The notes under the pieces are model-generated. The model had not been told where the DNA came from, ran no database searches, and worked only from the letters and a program-made list of their open reading frames with translations. A stretch of 64,000 nucleotides of DNA from Argentina anserina (Eukaryota; Streptophyta; Magnoliopsida; Rosales; Rosaceae). The number at the start of each line of letters is the position of its first letter. Position 1 is the stretch's first letter. Shown here piece by piece: positions 26,044 through 38,793 of this stretch. The stretch is taken from contig NC_065874.1 of the NCBI RefSeq assembly GCF_933775445.1, positions 33,550,501 through 33,614,500 of the forward strand, written 5' to 3'. Both the position numbers and the translations under genes were made by a program.

Positions 26044-27290
26044 ATGAGGCCTAACATCGTTTCTGAGGCAGGACTGCAGACCAGGTTGGAACAATGGTGG
26101 GAGGGCACTCTGTTCCTAACTTCTGCGGTGGTTGGTATCTGTGCAACTATTTATGTGGTTTGCCTCTTGGCTGGATTGACTCCTTTTATGAAGTGTGCCT
26201 TCTGCCATTTGCAGTTATCTCAAAATTCCAAGTCTACAGGATTTTCACCGCTATTCTGTTTCATGGGTCACTGCTTCATGTGGTGTTCAAAATGATGGCG
26301 TTGGTTCCTTTGGGTTCTGAGTTGGAGAGGATTATGCGGTCTATACGCTTGTTGTACATAATCATTCTGTTGGCTACAACCAATCCGTTGCTCCATCTTC
26401 TCATTGCACTTCTGGGGTGGCCTATAAGGCTATAATCCTATTCACCCTTTTGAGTATCTAATGCATGAGTGTGCAATAGGCTTCTATGGAATCTTGTTTT
26501 CTATGATTTTAATAGAAACAAGTCCGAGTGGACAGCATTACAGCAATATAGAAGTGTGTTTGGACTCTTCAATGTGCCTGCTAAATGGTATGCATGGATC
26601 TTGCTGGTAGTGTTCCAACTTGTTATGTCTAATGTTTCATTACTGGGACACCTGTGTGGAATTCGGTCTGGCTTCGCGTATCATTATGGCTTATTCAATA
26701 CCCTCATTCCAGGACCATCCTTCTATTCCAAAATTGAGGCCTCCCCGTTGCTTTCATCTTGTGTGAGACGGCCTAATTTATTTGTGCACTGGTGGAAATC
26801 CCTCTGCCTCCATCCAGACATATTCAAGCCAAGGCACCACATCTAGGGGATTTTTTTTTCAGGAAATTTGTGGAGAAACTTTTCATCATGGATCCTGCGG
26901 AGAGAAACATCTCCTCAGGTAACAGTCGCAACACGATACAGTTGCATGTTTCCTAGAGGGAGCAGGACACTGGAGTCTGGTGCAGGTCAGGCTGTTTCTG
27001 ATGTTAATTCCGAATCAAACTTACAGGCTAGACTGTTGGATAGTGACTCTGAACATCTATCTGATGGAGGACAGCAGTTGTCTAATGTAAGGCGATCAAT
27101 AAATAACATGGTGGCGGCTGGAGCTGAAATTCCCGTTCACCATCAGGATTTTGTTGCTTCTGAAGAAGAAATGCAAAAGCTTATGTCGATGGGTTTTGAT
27201 AGGACGCAGGTTGAAGTTGCATTAGCAGCTGCGGATGCGATATTAAAGTGGCAGTCCAAATTTTCCAGCCAACAGGATTAAAACGCAAGC
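26044..27290 (+). pseudogene. RBL15: Intronless, frameshifted copy of a UBA-domain rhomboid (RBL15 type)
   Basis: The region reads as one continuous copy of plant rhomboid-like protein 15, from MRPNIVSEAGLQTRLEQWW to the C-terminal UBA domain (SMGFDRTQVEVALAAAD), but in changing frames. Frame shifts fall after ...CATIYVVCLLAG, near 26405 (GWPIRL then stop), around 26455-26540, around 26780 and before the last residues. The six-helix membrane core is recognisable (DSFYEVCLLPFAVISKFQVYR, FHGSLLHVV, RSVFGLFNVPAKWYAWILL, LGHLCGI). The catalytic serine of the GxSG motif is replaced: the copy reads GFYGILF. The histidine of GHLCG remains. No introns interrupt about 1.2 kb, while I recall the Arabidopsis gene having several, so a retrocopy is the likely origin. 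No clear poly-A tail or target duplication was found, perhaps because of age. Confidence 0.88.
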
Positions 27291-30200
27291 GAACTGGCTA
27301 ACTTTCGACTTCCCAAAGGTCTGAACCTCCATTGGATCGTTTGACTCGCCCAGTTCCACTATCACAGCTATGTGAGCTTATGCTGTATACATTTCTTGAA
27401 AATCATGGTTGTTTCGAAGGGATAAGTAGAAGTCATAAATTCCTGCCTCTCAAATATTCCTGCATTCTCTTACATGGTATATACAGTAGTTTATATTGCA
27501 AATATAAGCAAACAGAACATAAGAACTTAAAATCGAGCAAAGAACAATAGGCGAAATCAGTTCTCATTTAGCTTAGTTATGAGCACACTTAGTCCATGCA
27601 GACTGGAAACAAAAATTTAACCCAACTTCCTACTAGCCGTTTTGACGATCAATCTGTCATGACTCATGACTATTGTAATATTGTAAATCACACAATTGGA
27701 CATATTAATCAACGATTAATCGGCCACTAGTCATCAACACTTTCCATGCATAATCTGAAGTTCATATCAACTTAAGATAAAGGGGGGAAAGCCCAGATCG
27801 TAATGGAATTTTGGATCATATAGATGAGCTGTAGAGTTATTTGTCCTTAGAAGAATCAAACTTGATATCGATCGACCTATTGCTATCGAACATATATATT
27901 TCTGAGTTTGCTGGTTTGCTCAGTAACTTCATTTTTGGAAGAGAATCGTATTCCTCATCAATTAAGATTCCATGCCACTATACATTATGCATGGGAAGGC
28001 AGTGAATGGTAGTAGTCCTACGACTCTAAATCTTAAACTCTACATGATATGGCATTCGATTTGACTCTGTTTTATTTTGCACCCCTCATCGCCCTTCAAA
28101 GTTCAAACATTGAATGTATTCTTACTTCACAATGATGCACTCCAAATTCCGATGCATGTATTCTCACTTCCAATTCATGCTCATCGATCATCCTCAATGT
28201 CCTTCTAAAACCTACCGGAAGAGAAATAATTGTCACAAATCATACGTACTGTTCTTCTCCGCCTCGCTCCACCTTGCTGTTGCATACCGGACACAATTAC
28301 CCTACTCGATCTTGTGTAATTAATCAAGCATGATTGGCCGTTAATTGAAATTGTATACACATCCAATGCAAATATGTCTCATGTGGTTGGTATTAGAAAA
28401 ATCGTCAATTGTTAGATGAATACAATGCAAGTTAAGTTACATTTAATTGTTGCTTAATTATTCGGATATCAGAGCTAAACCTCTAAACCCTGCGTTATAA
28501 ATGAAATTAAATAAGACATTAGATTCATATACTCCATATATAATATTTTAAAATTATCACTAATTGGTGCATATATCACAATCTTATCAGTTGCTAATAA
28601 TTTCCTATGTGTTTGATATCAATCAGTTTTATGATAGACCAATAATATATTGCTTAATGCTTATGCAGGCATAGAAGCTTACAGAAGGACTTAAGAACAG
28701 TTGCTTGATTGATCTTTAGCCCACATATTAATTATGGTCATGATCGAATTGTCATTATCATAGTAATCTACTAAGTTTCGTCAAAATTAATTGGACTAAT
28801 AGTACATTTCTTATCAGGAAAAGTCAGCTACATCATTTTCCAATTGGAAGTAAATTTCGTCTATACAGTAATTCTCATACTACATTTCCAGGCTTCATCT
28901 CATCTGTATATTCAGCTTGCTCTTTCCTAGAATAATGGAGATGATCGATAACATCTGATTAAATAACCCTTCACGAGTATCACGTTACCATTATATAAGC
29001 TCTAAGGTTTTCAATCAAAACAAAAGTCAGAACCTCTTAAATAATCAGAAAAGAAAAATAGTTTCCCTGCCCAATTACGATAGAGTTGCATGTTTCAATC
29101 ATTTCATGTCTTCATTTGTCATCGATTAGGATCGTTGGAAAATTCTTTGAAAGCATATAGTTTTAAGGGATAACTTACTATGGTATAACACTAAATAAAT
29201 AAAAATTGATATTGATCAACAATTCTAAATGAAAGGGATCTACAAGAAAATGTGGGTGTTGTTTCGAAGGAACGGCGTGGGATATAGATTAATTCAATCA
29301 ATTTACAATTCATTGATTGGCTTTTACAGAACAAGAAGAAAAACAATATGTGTGGATATGCTATTACAAATGTACGGACACCATCCATACCGTACCGTGC
29401 ACTTTCTCTTCTACAACTAGATGTCACCCTTACAAATAACAAGTGACTATCATTAGTTTACAAATAAACTTTCACTTTTTTATTAAATAAATAGTTCTAA
29501 TACAACAATTAATTTATCGTGATTTAACTCACAAAATCCAACTCCAACTATCGAGTCTGGAATGTTGAGAATATGTACATCCCACGTGGAAAAAATCGGG
29601 TATTACATATAGCCAAGTTTATGAGCCAAGCTCTATATGGAGTTTATCTATTAGTTTTAATCGATGCGAACCTAATATTACTTCATCATCTCTAATAATT
29701 TAGTCCATGTATCATGTGAGGAAGACTAGTGTACGGCCACACAAACGCCTCATCATCTAAAAGTTGTTCCCGTGTATAGCTCAAAATTATACCATTTTGG
29801 ATGTGAAACCGACTACTTCATGTCACTTCCGATCCCTTTTTTGGTTCTTTATTTTCTTGCATCATCGAAAGAAACTTGCACTTTTTTCTTTATTCCTATT
29901 TATTTTTTCTTCTGCCTTTGGCGCATGGTCAGTCCGCTCATCCCATGTATGATGTATCTATTAAAACAATATAAACATCACTAAATTAATGTAGTGATGT
30001 GTTTTGAAAAATGCAGTAGTTTCTACCCTTCATTTGCTTGAGCCATACATTCTGCATGCATGGTTTAGCCCCATCAAATCCATATTTCATAAGTTTGATC
30101 TGTTGTGAGAGATTAGCATATATAGCGTGCCATCAATGCAGTTTTACTTTTTTGGTCTCTATGTTTAATTGACAAATTGATTCTGTTAAAATTATCAACT

Positions 30201-31270
30201 ATTTGATCATCCTTTTCGTTTGAAAAAAGGATACTTTTGAAAAACATATACTCTTAAATATGCCAATCAGATTCGTTTGAATCGACATCTATGGAGAGGG
30301 ATGGTTCACAAATATGCATCGATCATCAAGGTGGAGCATAAGGTAGTGTGTGGATATGGCATGGAGTCATGGACCTTCCCTAAGTGAGCATGACAATCTA
30401 CTGAGTACTGATTAATTAGAGAGTTAAATTAAAACTAGTATTAACCTTCGTTTTCTTTTTCTTGATCAATTAAATATAGGTAGTTGGTTTTGCTTCGTAG
30501 GTTTGTCAGTGTATAATTTTAATATATCAATGCAAATAAGAACGTAAGAATTTGTACATTGGTCTGCTTCTTGTTGATTCATGCTTGTACATGATTAGCA
30601 ATGATTAGTTTACGATTTATGTACATTAATATGGTAATATACTGTAAACTTAAGTATTCAGTAGTACATACACGACACATTTGTTACCTTGGACTAGATG
30701 GGATTGGACTGCTCACAAAAAAAAAAACACATCCCATGTTTAGGACATACAAGGACTATTCTAAACTGGGTTACAGAGTCCCCCGGGCTCACCTTTACAC
30801 ATTCTATCACAAACTCATGAAAAACCATGGGACTATGTAACAACGTTGATTGCGTTGCTCCCCAAGAACCCACAAAAATTAATTCTTTCAAAACTCAATC
30901 ATATCCAAAATTCATGTACACCATTGTGTAGAGGACGAAGAGTGGATCAACTTTCATACCTCAAAAACCCCAAAACATCGCCGGAGTCACCAGAATTTCT
31001 AGAGATATCTCTGGATAACATGACACTTTTGGCATTCCAATTTCCCTCAACAATGAACAATTTGATGAACTGAGGCTACAATGGCTTCTAAGACCATGAG
31101 CCCAATCGCGCATGACCGTTGCACCGACCAGAAGTAGTCTAACGCCTGAGAATTGATCAGAGCACCGTTTACTATTTTTATTTTTCCTTCATGCATGGAT
31201 GATCAGTGACCACGGGTGGTGGAACAACCATGAGATGATCCCTCGAACGCCCTCGGTGTGTCATAAGTTT
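27291..31270. other. Gene-poor intergenic DNA
   Basis: AT-rich spacer. The first few hundred bases could be 3' untranslated remains of the rhomboid-like copy. Between about 30780 and 31200 the base composition is more even and resembles a degraded repeat, but no family could be assigned. Open frames of 60-83 codons have no recognisable motif. Confidence 0.45.
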
Positions 31271-32235
31271 GAAATATGGTCGATCGACACTAACAAATGT
31301 GATCAGAATATATATTTAGGAATCCCGTAAAAATTTCGTCAGTTTTGAACATGGTTTGACCGTTCGTACCTATAGTTAACAAAAAAAATAGGCGTTTTGA
31401 CATATTGAAACTTCATTGACCGAGGCTTTGCTAAATAAGTTTCCTCAGTGTGACCGTGCACGATAGGTAACAAAAATTAGGTGATTTCAGATATGCAAAC
31501 GGCTTTCAGTGTTCGCATCTTTGTAATGAGTCCTCCCTTAGGACATATTAGTGGTGTTTTCGGTTTTTACCGAAAATTCCGACAGTTAAACGAGGTCTGA
31601 ATTGGATGAAATTTTTACAAGGTCCCTAAATATATATACCGATCACATCGGCTAGTGTCGGTCGATCCCGAGAAGTTTCATTCATATAGTCGCTTCATAA
31701 TGTGATAGTTTTATTATAAACTTAATATAAAGGTTATGATACATTAGTGGACACTTCGGCGATCGTTAACTCCAGTTCGAAATATGGTTGATCGACACCA
31801 TCAGATGTGATTAATATATATATTTAGAGAACCCGTAATAATTTCGTCAGTTTTGGACATTGTTTGATCGTCCGTACCTACGGTTAACAAAAAAAAAGAC
31901 GTTTTGACATATTAAAATCTTCATTGATCGAGGCTTTGCCAAATGGGTTTCCTTGGTGCTACTGCACACAATCAGTGATAAAATTAGGTGATTTCAGATA
32001 TGCAAACAGCTCTTAGTGTTTGCATTTTGGTAATGGGTCTTCTTTTATGGCATATTAGTGTTTTTTTTTGTGTTTACCGGAAATTCCGACGGTCAAACGA
32101 GGTCCGAATTGGATAAAAATTTTAAAATGTCACTCAATATATATACCGATCATATCGGCTGGGGTCGATCGATCCCGAGAATTTTCCTTCATATAGTTGC
32201 TTCATATTATCATAGTTTAATTCTAAACATAATAA
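31271..32235. repeat. Tandem pair of about 508-bp foldback (inverted-repeat) units
   Basis: Two copies start GAAATATGGT[C/T]GATCGACAC at 31271 and 31779, a period of 508 bp. They share long stretches such as GTCAGTTTTG, CGTTTTGACATATT, GGTGATTTCAGATATGCAAAC and CGAGGTC[T/C]GAATTGGAT. Within each copy the first 100 or so bases (GATCGACAC..ATGTGAT..ATATATATTTAG) are the inverted partner of the last 100 (CTAAATATATATACCGATCACATCGGCT..GTCGGTCGATC). The unit is therefore a MITE-like foldback, duplicated in tandem. No coding capacity is visible. Confidence 0.8.
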
Positions 32236-32244
32236 AATATGTAT

Positions 32245-32460
32245 GGATAATATTTTATAATTGGCGGGCTTTTACGGACCGAGTCTTGCGGACTTTTGGC
32301 GGACGGATCCACGGACCGGGCCGGATTTTACACCTCTAATCTAAGTCTGGCCCTCTACTCACTGAAGCGGACTTTGGCGGGCTCTCTCGCGGGCTATACC
32401 GAATAAAAGCACATCTGACTTGCGGGCTTTTCCGATCTGCAGGTTAAATGATGAGGCCTA
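32245..32460. mobile_element. Fragment of a GC-rich hAT-like non-autonomous element
   Basis: A GC-rich patch in AT-rich DNA, full of GGCGGGCTTTT, GGACCGGGCCGG and GCGGGCT phrases. It ends in TTTTACACCTCTA near 32338, the complement of a TAGAGGTGTAAAA terminus common in plant hAT elements. Only one end is clear, so it is called a fragment. Confidence 0.45.
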
Positions 32461-33855
32461 ATTTTCACCTAGAAAATCTCTACATGTTAAGCGATTGTGG
32501 TAACTTTTCTTGGAGAGTACCCAATGTGAAAAGGACTGAAAGCTCGATATGATTTTACTGAACGAGAGGATGACAGATCCTAATAAGAAAATTTCACATA
32601 CTGATATCATCTATGAGAATAAATATTGGAGTATAGTGAACTGTACTAATATTAGGAGCTCCCCACCCATGCACTAGATAAAAATGGATGCATCACTTGC
32701 CACCTATAGATCACACGTAATGCAGCATATACAACGATATATACAACATTATCTATTTTAACTAATAATTATTAATCTCTTCATCGTAAAAACTGATTAT
32801 TAATCTAATGCACGACTCCTGACTCTCCACTCAACCCTCCATATGTTTTTGTCACTTTGCGATTTGATTATAATCAAACAAGATCTTAAAATCCAGTAAA
32901 TTAATGAAGCTAGGTTAGGCTATGGAGATTCGATCGAATAAATTAGTAATTAGCACCAGATTAAACTATCGATAAGCTGGCAGCTGGTAATGAGATTAGT
33001 GTTATTTTAAAGTCTAATCAGACAATAATCTAATGCAGTTACACGTGAATAAACACGTTAAGTAACAGTAAATACTGTATGAATCGAGAAAGAAGGGTTA
33101 AAACAAATCGGGATCCATTATGAATTAGGCCTACGAAATTAGTGATTCAATTGAGTTTTGAGTACCTTTCAAGCTCAGTTACGCATACGTATCAACATAA
33201 ATAATTTGCTAGCTAGTAGATGGCCTAATTAAGCATACCCTATAAACCAATACAAAGTAGTAGGAGAGAAAATCATTTTGGTTTATTGCAACTTATCAAT
33301 TTGAAGGTAAGAATGATCTCATATGAAAAAAAAATTCACATTAGGTATGTAAACAAGATTTATTTGTCATTAAATATGAAAGTATGATGTCTTCGAAAAA
33401 AAAGAGTATGACAGAGTAGCTCACACTTGAGCTTGTTTATTAGGCGATCGCCATAACCGTACAAGACGTGATATGTTTATAGAGTCTCTTATTTTCAACA
33501 ACATCCTAAGTTCCTAACAAAGTAGATTTGACCATTAGGTTAAATTTTTATAACTGCAAGGTCTTGATAAAATCGTGAAAGGTAAACAACATCAACCCAG
33601 CCTGAAGAAATAGTTGGTCAATCTCATATCAAATCTGGATTAATGGCTGTAGTAAGACAAATTCAAGAACAATGAACATATAATTGATGTTGATTTAACG
33701 TGATTTCTTTGTCTTTTTCCCTTTCTTATCAATGTTGCCCTACTTACTAAACACCAATGGACCCCCAAGAAATAATTGAGCAAAGCATCGCCGTATAAAA
33801 TGAAAGAACTACTCGTAGCAGCATTGCTTCCCCACTAATTTGGTCAGATAAACCT
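32461..33855. other. AT-rich intergenic DNA, no gene seen
   Basis: Nothing coding or structured was recognised. Short A runs and scattered AT-rich blocks only. Confidence 0.45.
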
Positions 33856-34966
33856 TTTTTTTAAGAGAAATTCTTGGACGGGGCAAACTCACCACCTGGC
33901 AAATGGGTCAGACCAATAATAAGATGACACCTGTTTATTTTCCTATGTCAGCATTGCAGAAAAAGCACTGCTGGAATTTAAGAAAACCAAAACAGAGTAT
34001 GAAATCCGACCAAACTCTAATTTTTTCTTGTCATCATCTTTCACTGCAAATCTGAAATCATTTCACTTGAGGATTGTTTGCTGGCATAATAGCTTTTCAA
34101 TATATGCTTAGATCTGCTCATCATGATCGGTTGTATTCATCCATCTAGAATGAATGAATAATGGTAAAAGGTTAATTGCATTCATATAGATCTGCCCAGA
34201 TTTTTTCAAAAGATTTTGCCTTTATGGGTCAAAGGTTGATTGTTGTTCGATTAAAGCCTAGGGGATATTGATTTTAACAAATAGTGGGAAGATTGCTTCA
34301 CATTCCCACTGAAAGTTCCTATCTTGTTCTGGAAATTTTTGTCTAGAATTGAATGATAAAGATAGAATGATGATGTTGCAGACCTTAGAAACAAAAAGAT
34401 GGAAGATGCCATCTGGCACCGCTTGAGCTTTGAACCATGGCGTCTCTGGCACCACCACCACTCCCATTCTCAAATCATCATCATCCCTTCTTCCCAAACA
34501 CTCCCTTCTCACTCCAAAATCTTCACTCTCTCTCTCCCACACAACCCATCAAAACCAACAACCCACTCCAAGACCTCAGCCGCCTCTGCAACTCCAGCAA
34601 CCTTTCCACCACCCTCACCGTCCTCCAAACCACCCACTTCCCCACCTCCCAGTCCCTCAAAGACGCCATCGACGCCACCGCCACAACGACATCCAAACCG
34701 GCCGCAAGCTCCACCACCTCGTCTCCCAATTCCCTCACTTCAAACACGACACAGTCCTCAAATATACTTGCAGTGAAAGATGATGAGAGGAAGAAATTGG
34801 GTGAGGGGTTGGTCGGATTTCATCCTCTGTTTTGGTTTTCTTGAATTCCGGCAATGTTTCTTCTGCAACGCTGACATGGAAAAATAAACATGTTTCATCT
34901 TCTTATTGGTCTGCCCCATTTGCTAGGTGGTGCGTTTGCCCCACCCAAGAATGTCTCTTTCTTTAA
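33856..34966. mobile_element. Pack-MULE-like element carrying a PPR gene fragment
   Basis: Long terminal inverted repeats of about 185-190 bp, 33865-34049 and 34768-34957, match closely when one is reversed: GAGA[A/C]ATTCTTGG, then GGGGCAAAC[T/G]CACCACCT[G/A]GCAAATGGG, CAGACCAATAA[T/G]AAGATGA, GAAATCCGACCAA and CATCATCTTTCACTGCAA. They are flanked by near-identical 9-mers, TTTTTTTAA (33856-33864) and TTTCTTTAA (34958-34966), the duplication size of Mutator-like transposases. No transposase is inside. The interior instead holds 340 bp of a host PPR gene, abutting the right repeat. Long terminal repeats, a 9-bp duplication and a host gene piece together define a Pack-MULE. Confidence 0.85.
34437..34767 (+). 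pseudogene. Captured 5' fragment of a pentatricopeptide-repeat protein gene
   Basis: From the ATG at 34437 one frame reads MASLAPPPLPFSNHHHPFF and later NPLQDLSRLCNSSNLSTTL and FPTSQSLKDAIDA. A shift near 34675 moves the similarity to another frame, reading HNDIQTGRKLHHLVS and FPHFKHDTVL. The layout (plastid or mitochondrial targeting leader, a short helical stretch, then GRKLHHLVS and a DTVL segment before the first repeat) matches the start of PLS-type PPR proteins such as Arabidopsis At1g18485, as I recall it. The fragment stops where the right terminal inverted repeat begins. It lacks all PPR repeats and cannot make a functional RNA-editing factor. The parent gene should lie elsewhere in this genome. 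Confidence 0.75.
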
Positions 34967-37735
34967 AACACCAAAACCTATTCTTTCGGAGACCTTGAAT
35001 ACTTAATTGGGACAATGATAAAAGAAACCATAGTATTCAATTGTCAGCAGATTAATCTATATATCCAAGCATAAAATAATTCCGCCTAGATCATTCTGAT
35101 AAAAGATTATTTCTTTATGATCAGTCTCGATCTCCAAAAGACTTCTGGTATTCTATGAGGGTGGATGGAATATACTCAGAAACAAAGTTTAAAATATTAG
35201 TATATATATATATATTTTTTAAATTAGAGATATTGGAGATATATCAATAATATATGAGGGAATATATTTTTAACTTTTTTATTTTTTTATTTATCTTAAA
35301 ATTTTAAATAAAATTGATGAATAGATGTTAACTTCATCTACTATGTAACCTCACACACCATCATTGATGAGCATTGATCTTCACATATGAGTATTAAACT
35401 ACAATGTATGTTTTTAAGAGTATAAAAAGTGTTTTTATTGTTGTTATAATTTTTTTACAGCTCTTTTTGAGTATCTATAATGCATGGTATGTGTTGAGTA
35501 ATAAAAAAGTTATTTTATTTCTTGAAAAAATAAAAAGATACATCATTCTAAGATATAGTTGTAATTTACAACAACAAAAATATCACGAAAATATTGGGAA
35601 TATGATTTAAAATCAGAAGTAGGAGGGAGCTGAAGGTTTGCAATAATTTGGTCACTTGCTCTTATTCCTGTAGTTTATTTGTATCTGGGCATGTTACGTG
35701 AAACGTACTAATCTGAAATAAAACTATAAAAGCAAAAGGCTTAATCGGTCGAGTTCGAAGTTCTTCGTCTCTGCATATAACATTATAACCCAATTCAATG
35801 GGACATGCATGCATGTTAATTACAAACAATTAATACCCAAGCAACTAATGTACGTATTAATTCCAACGTACAGAAGATAGCAATGACATACTAAGTACTA
35901 ATTCGGTCGAGATAAATACGATGTACATCGATCACTAACTCAACAAATTAACTAATTAATTAATTAACTCATTGGTCATTGGTGGTCGTGTTTAATTTGT
36001 AGTAAATCAGTTTGTTGGAAACAGAAAGTTCAGCTCAGTATCATTCAGTATAGTCACACAGTCGCTCGTTATACATGCAATTGCGAGTCAAATTCGATCA
36101 CAAAATACTAGCTAATTGTGACATTGGAGATGTTTATTTGATAAAAGTTCCTGCCTTATGAGTTATGACCGACTCAACACTTTTCATTTGCATCAAATGA
36201 TCTTGTTTCTTTCCTCTTGTAAAGTCGCTATCTTTAATTCTTCATAAAACAGGCCCCAAACGATTAGCCAATATACCTAACATTCACCCCCAATTTTATT
36301 AAGTCTATGTTGCATATCAATAGGGAGCTAGTATTTGAAAAGATTTGAAAATCACACAATCAATTAGCAAGGACTTTACAAAGTTCTCCTACTTTACTAC
36401 GCAGCAACTATGCGACCGTTTTATTAATAAAGGCACCCAAGTAATTATTTTGTGTATCCGCCAGTGACATGTAGTGTACACATTCAATCATATTACGCTA
36501 TTATATAATTAACATGCATACGGTGAAAATGACAAAATTTTATTTACATATAAGTAACCAATCAGAAACAAATACAATAAAAAATATACTAATAACATTA
36601 AGGAGATATGACACGTGAGATATATGTCGGGTATATATAACAATTAACACTCATTAAGTTTTTTAGATGGAAAGCAATTTTTAAGTTTTGTACTTCATTA
36701 CGTAGCAATTATTTAATTTTTTTTATCTAGTTAACCTACATATAGAAGCAAATTTGACAGAAATATTTAAAAAGAAAATAATTATAAACATTAAACGAAA
36801 GATATATTTTGTTTGTCCGTTTTTAGCTGACATCAGACCAAAAAAAATTTTTAGCTGACATGTTAGATATGATAAGCATTGCTCTCTTTGATTTCAATGG
36901 ATAAACCATAAGTCTATAACGTATATTAGACTTTTCATACAATATTGGAATTCAATCTTTCTAAACGCAATAAGTGCAATGATGAAGATGAAGTGTATTT
37001 GTAAATTGCATGGTGTAACTATCAAACATCATATTCATTTCAAATGAATCTCTAGAACTATCAACTTAACAATCGAAAACAAGTAATTTAAGATATTATC
37101 TCTCTATCATATAAATTTTTTATTTGACATCATGCTGTATTTATTAATGAAACCGTAAAATACAAAAAAAATATATTGAGCATCAATCTTATTATGTAAG
37201 AATATCCCGAAATGATATCATGGTCTCTACAAATCATCCTTCATTTGGACGATGGAAATAGAAACTACAAAACCTTCCCCCAAATAAAAATGGCTCCTTC
37301 TGATCAGGGGCACAAAGGTGTCTGTGTCAAAACCAGCACTCACTGCACCACAATAACAGTGGTCCAAACAAGGGCATGATAGTCAAGCTTTCTTTCATCC
37401 TTGTGAATTGTGGTCACCCTCCCCACCAAAAACCTAGCTTCACTCCTAAAAATGGGATTAGATTATGTTCTTTCTAGTCCTCTGCTGGCTAACGTGTACA
37501 CAATCCAGCCATTTCTGTTGCTTTAAAAAATTATGGTTCTGCTTCCTGCCATCAATTATATGTGCAGCTATTTCTCTCCTTGGACTTATGGCTTCCTCTG
37601 TTAATACTCCCACTCTTCAAGGGCATAATGGTTACATAAAACTACATGCACTGCCAAATCCAGAGAGACTAGATTTCTGGTTTCTATGACTTGTGATTGG
37701 CTGCATCAGTGAAAAGAGAGGAAGAGAGTTGGTTT
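34967..37735. other. AT-rich intergenic DNA upstream of the bHLH gene
   Basis: Very AT-rich, with a (TA)n run near 35200-35212 and many A and T tracts. No gene is supported. Promoter elements of the bHLH gene probably lie in the last kilobase, but no confident TATA box was chosen. Confidence 0.45.
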
Positions 37736-37751
37736 TTATTGTTCTCTCTTC

Positions 37752-37783
37752 TTTATTATTATTATTATTATTATTATTATCTC
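37752..37783. repeat. (TTA)n microsatellite in the bHLH upstream region
   Basis: About ten ATT/TTA triplets in a row, directly before the CT-rich leader of the bHLH gene. Length variation between individuals would be expected. Confidence 0.9.
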
Positions 37784-37864
37784 CCTTCACTCTCTAGCGT
37801 GTCAACGAGAAGACCACCACTCCATAAACAGCTGAAGTAACAGAACCTGTTGGAAGAGAGAAGA

Positions 37865-37900
37865 AGCAAATTTCTCTCTCTAGAGATAGAGAGATTTGCT
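37865..37900 (+). promoter_or_regulatory. Leader hairpin upstream of the bHLH gene
   Basis: The sequence AGCAAATTTCTCTCTC is followed after four bases by GATAGAGAGATTTGCT, forming a stem of about 15 base pairs with one or two mismatches. It falls some 560 bases before the ATG, in what is probably the 5' untranslated region or its first exon. A role in translation or RNA stability is only a possibility. Confidence 0.5.
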
Positions 37901-38461
37901 GCTACAAAGTTTAGTTCATAGTTCAAACCAGAACAAGATAAGAAGGTCCGTTTCAGTTCTACATGGTTCTGTTCTTGCTTTGTCTTTATGCTTCTTTGGT
38001 GTCTAGAGTTGAGTGGTTTTGGTTTGATTTCTTATGTTATCTCTTGACTTGGGTGATTGATACTCCACAATAGAATAATGGGTACTTGGTAGATTGAGTG
38101 AATAGTTCTTTGAGTCTCTGTTCATCATACTTTCCTCTGTTTCAGAAACTACTTTTGTATCAGAACTCAACTCATCCTAATAAAATCTGTAGGGATTTGG
38201 CTTTGGGGCAGCTAGGAATTCTTGGTTTGATTGCTCTTTTTTCATTAAAGGTTGTATCTTTCTTTTCTGGGAATTTGTGCAGGGTGAAAAAGACTGTCTT
38301 GAGGATTTGCTCCACTCCTCTTTTCACGAAGGTTTGATTTTGATCTGGCTAGAAATAGTGAAAGGAAGTATCAAGGATCATAGCTAAAGAAAGTTCGGAT
38401 CTTCTTTTTTTCTCCTGAAAAATTTCGAGCATTTGTATGAGATTTTAGGAAGAAGGAAGCA

Positions 38462-38758
38462 ATGGAGTCCGATCTTCAGCAGCAACATCATAAACCACAG
38501 CAGCATGTGAATTCTAGTTTATTGCGGTACCGATCAGCACCGAGTTCTTATTTCGCAAATATATTGGATACAGAATTCAATGAACCCTTCTTCAACCGAG
38601 CCCCAAGCCCTGAAACTGAGAGAATTCTATCTCGGTTTATGTCTGGTCAAGGTGGTGATGTTGGAGGGACAGAAGAAATTGTACCACATCAGAAAGTAGC
38701 TACAGATCAACAACCACAGTTTTTAGTGCCTAAGCTGGATATTGAAGCAGAAATGATT

Positions 38759-38793
<35 letters not shown>

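Noticed and set aside
34399..34783. Three overlapping plus-strand frames of 117-135 codons
   Set aside because: They are alternative frames of the same low-complexity captured PPR start; only the frame from 34437, and a second frame after about 34675, resemble a protein family.
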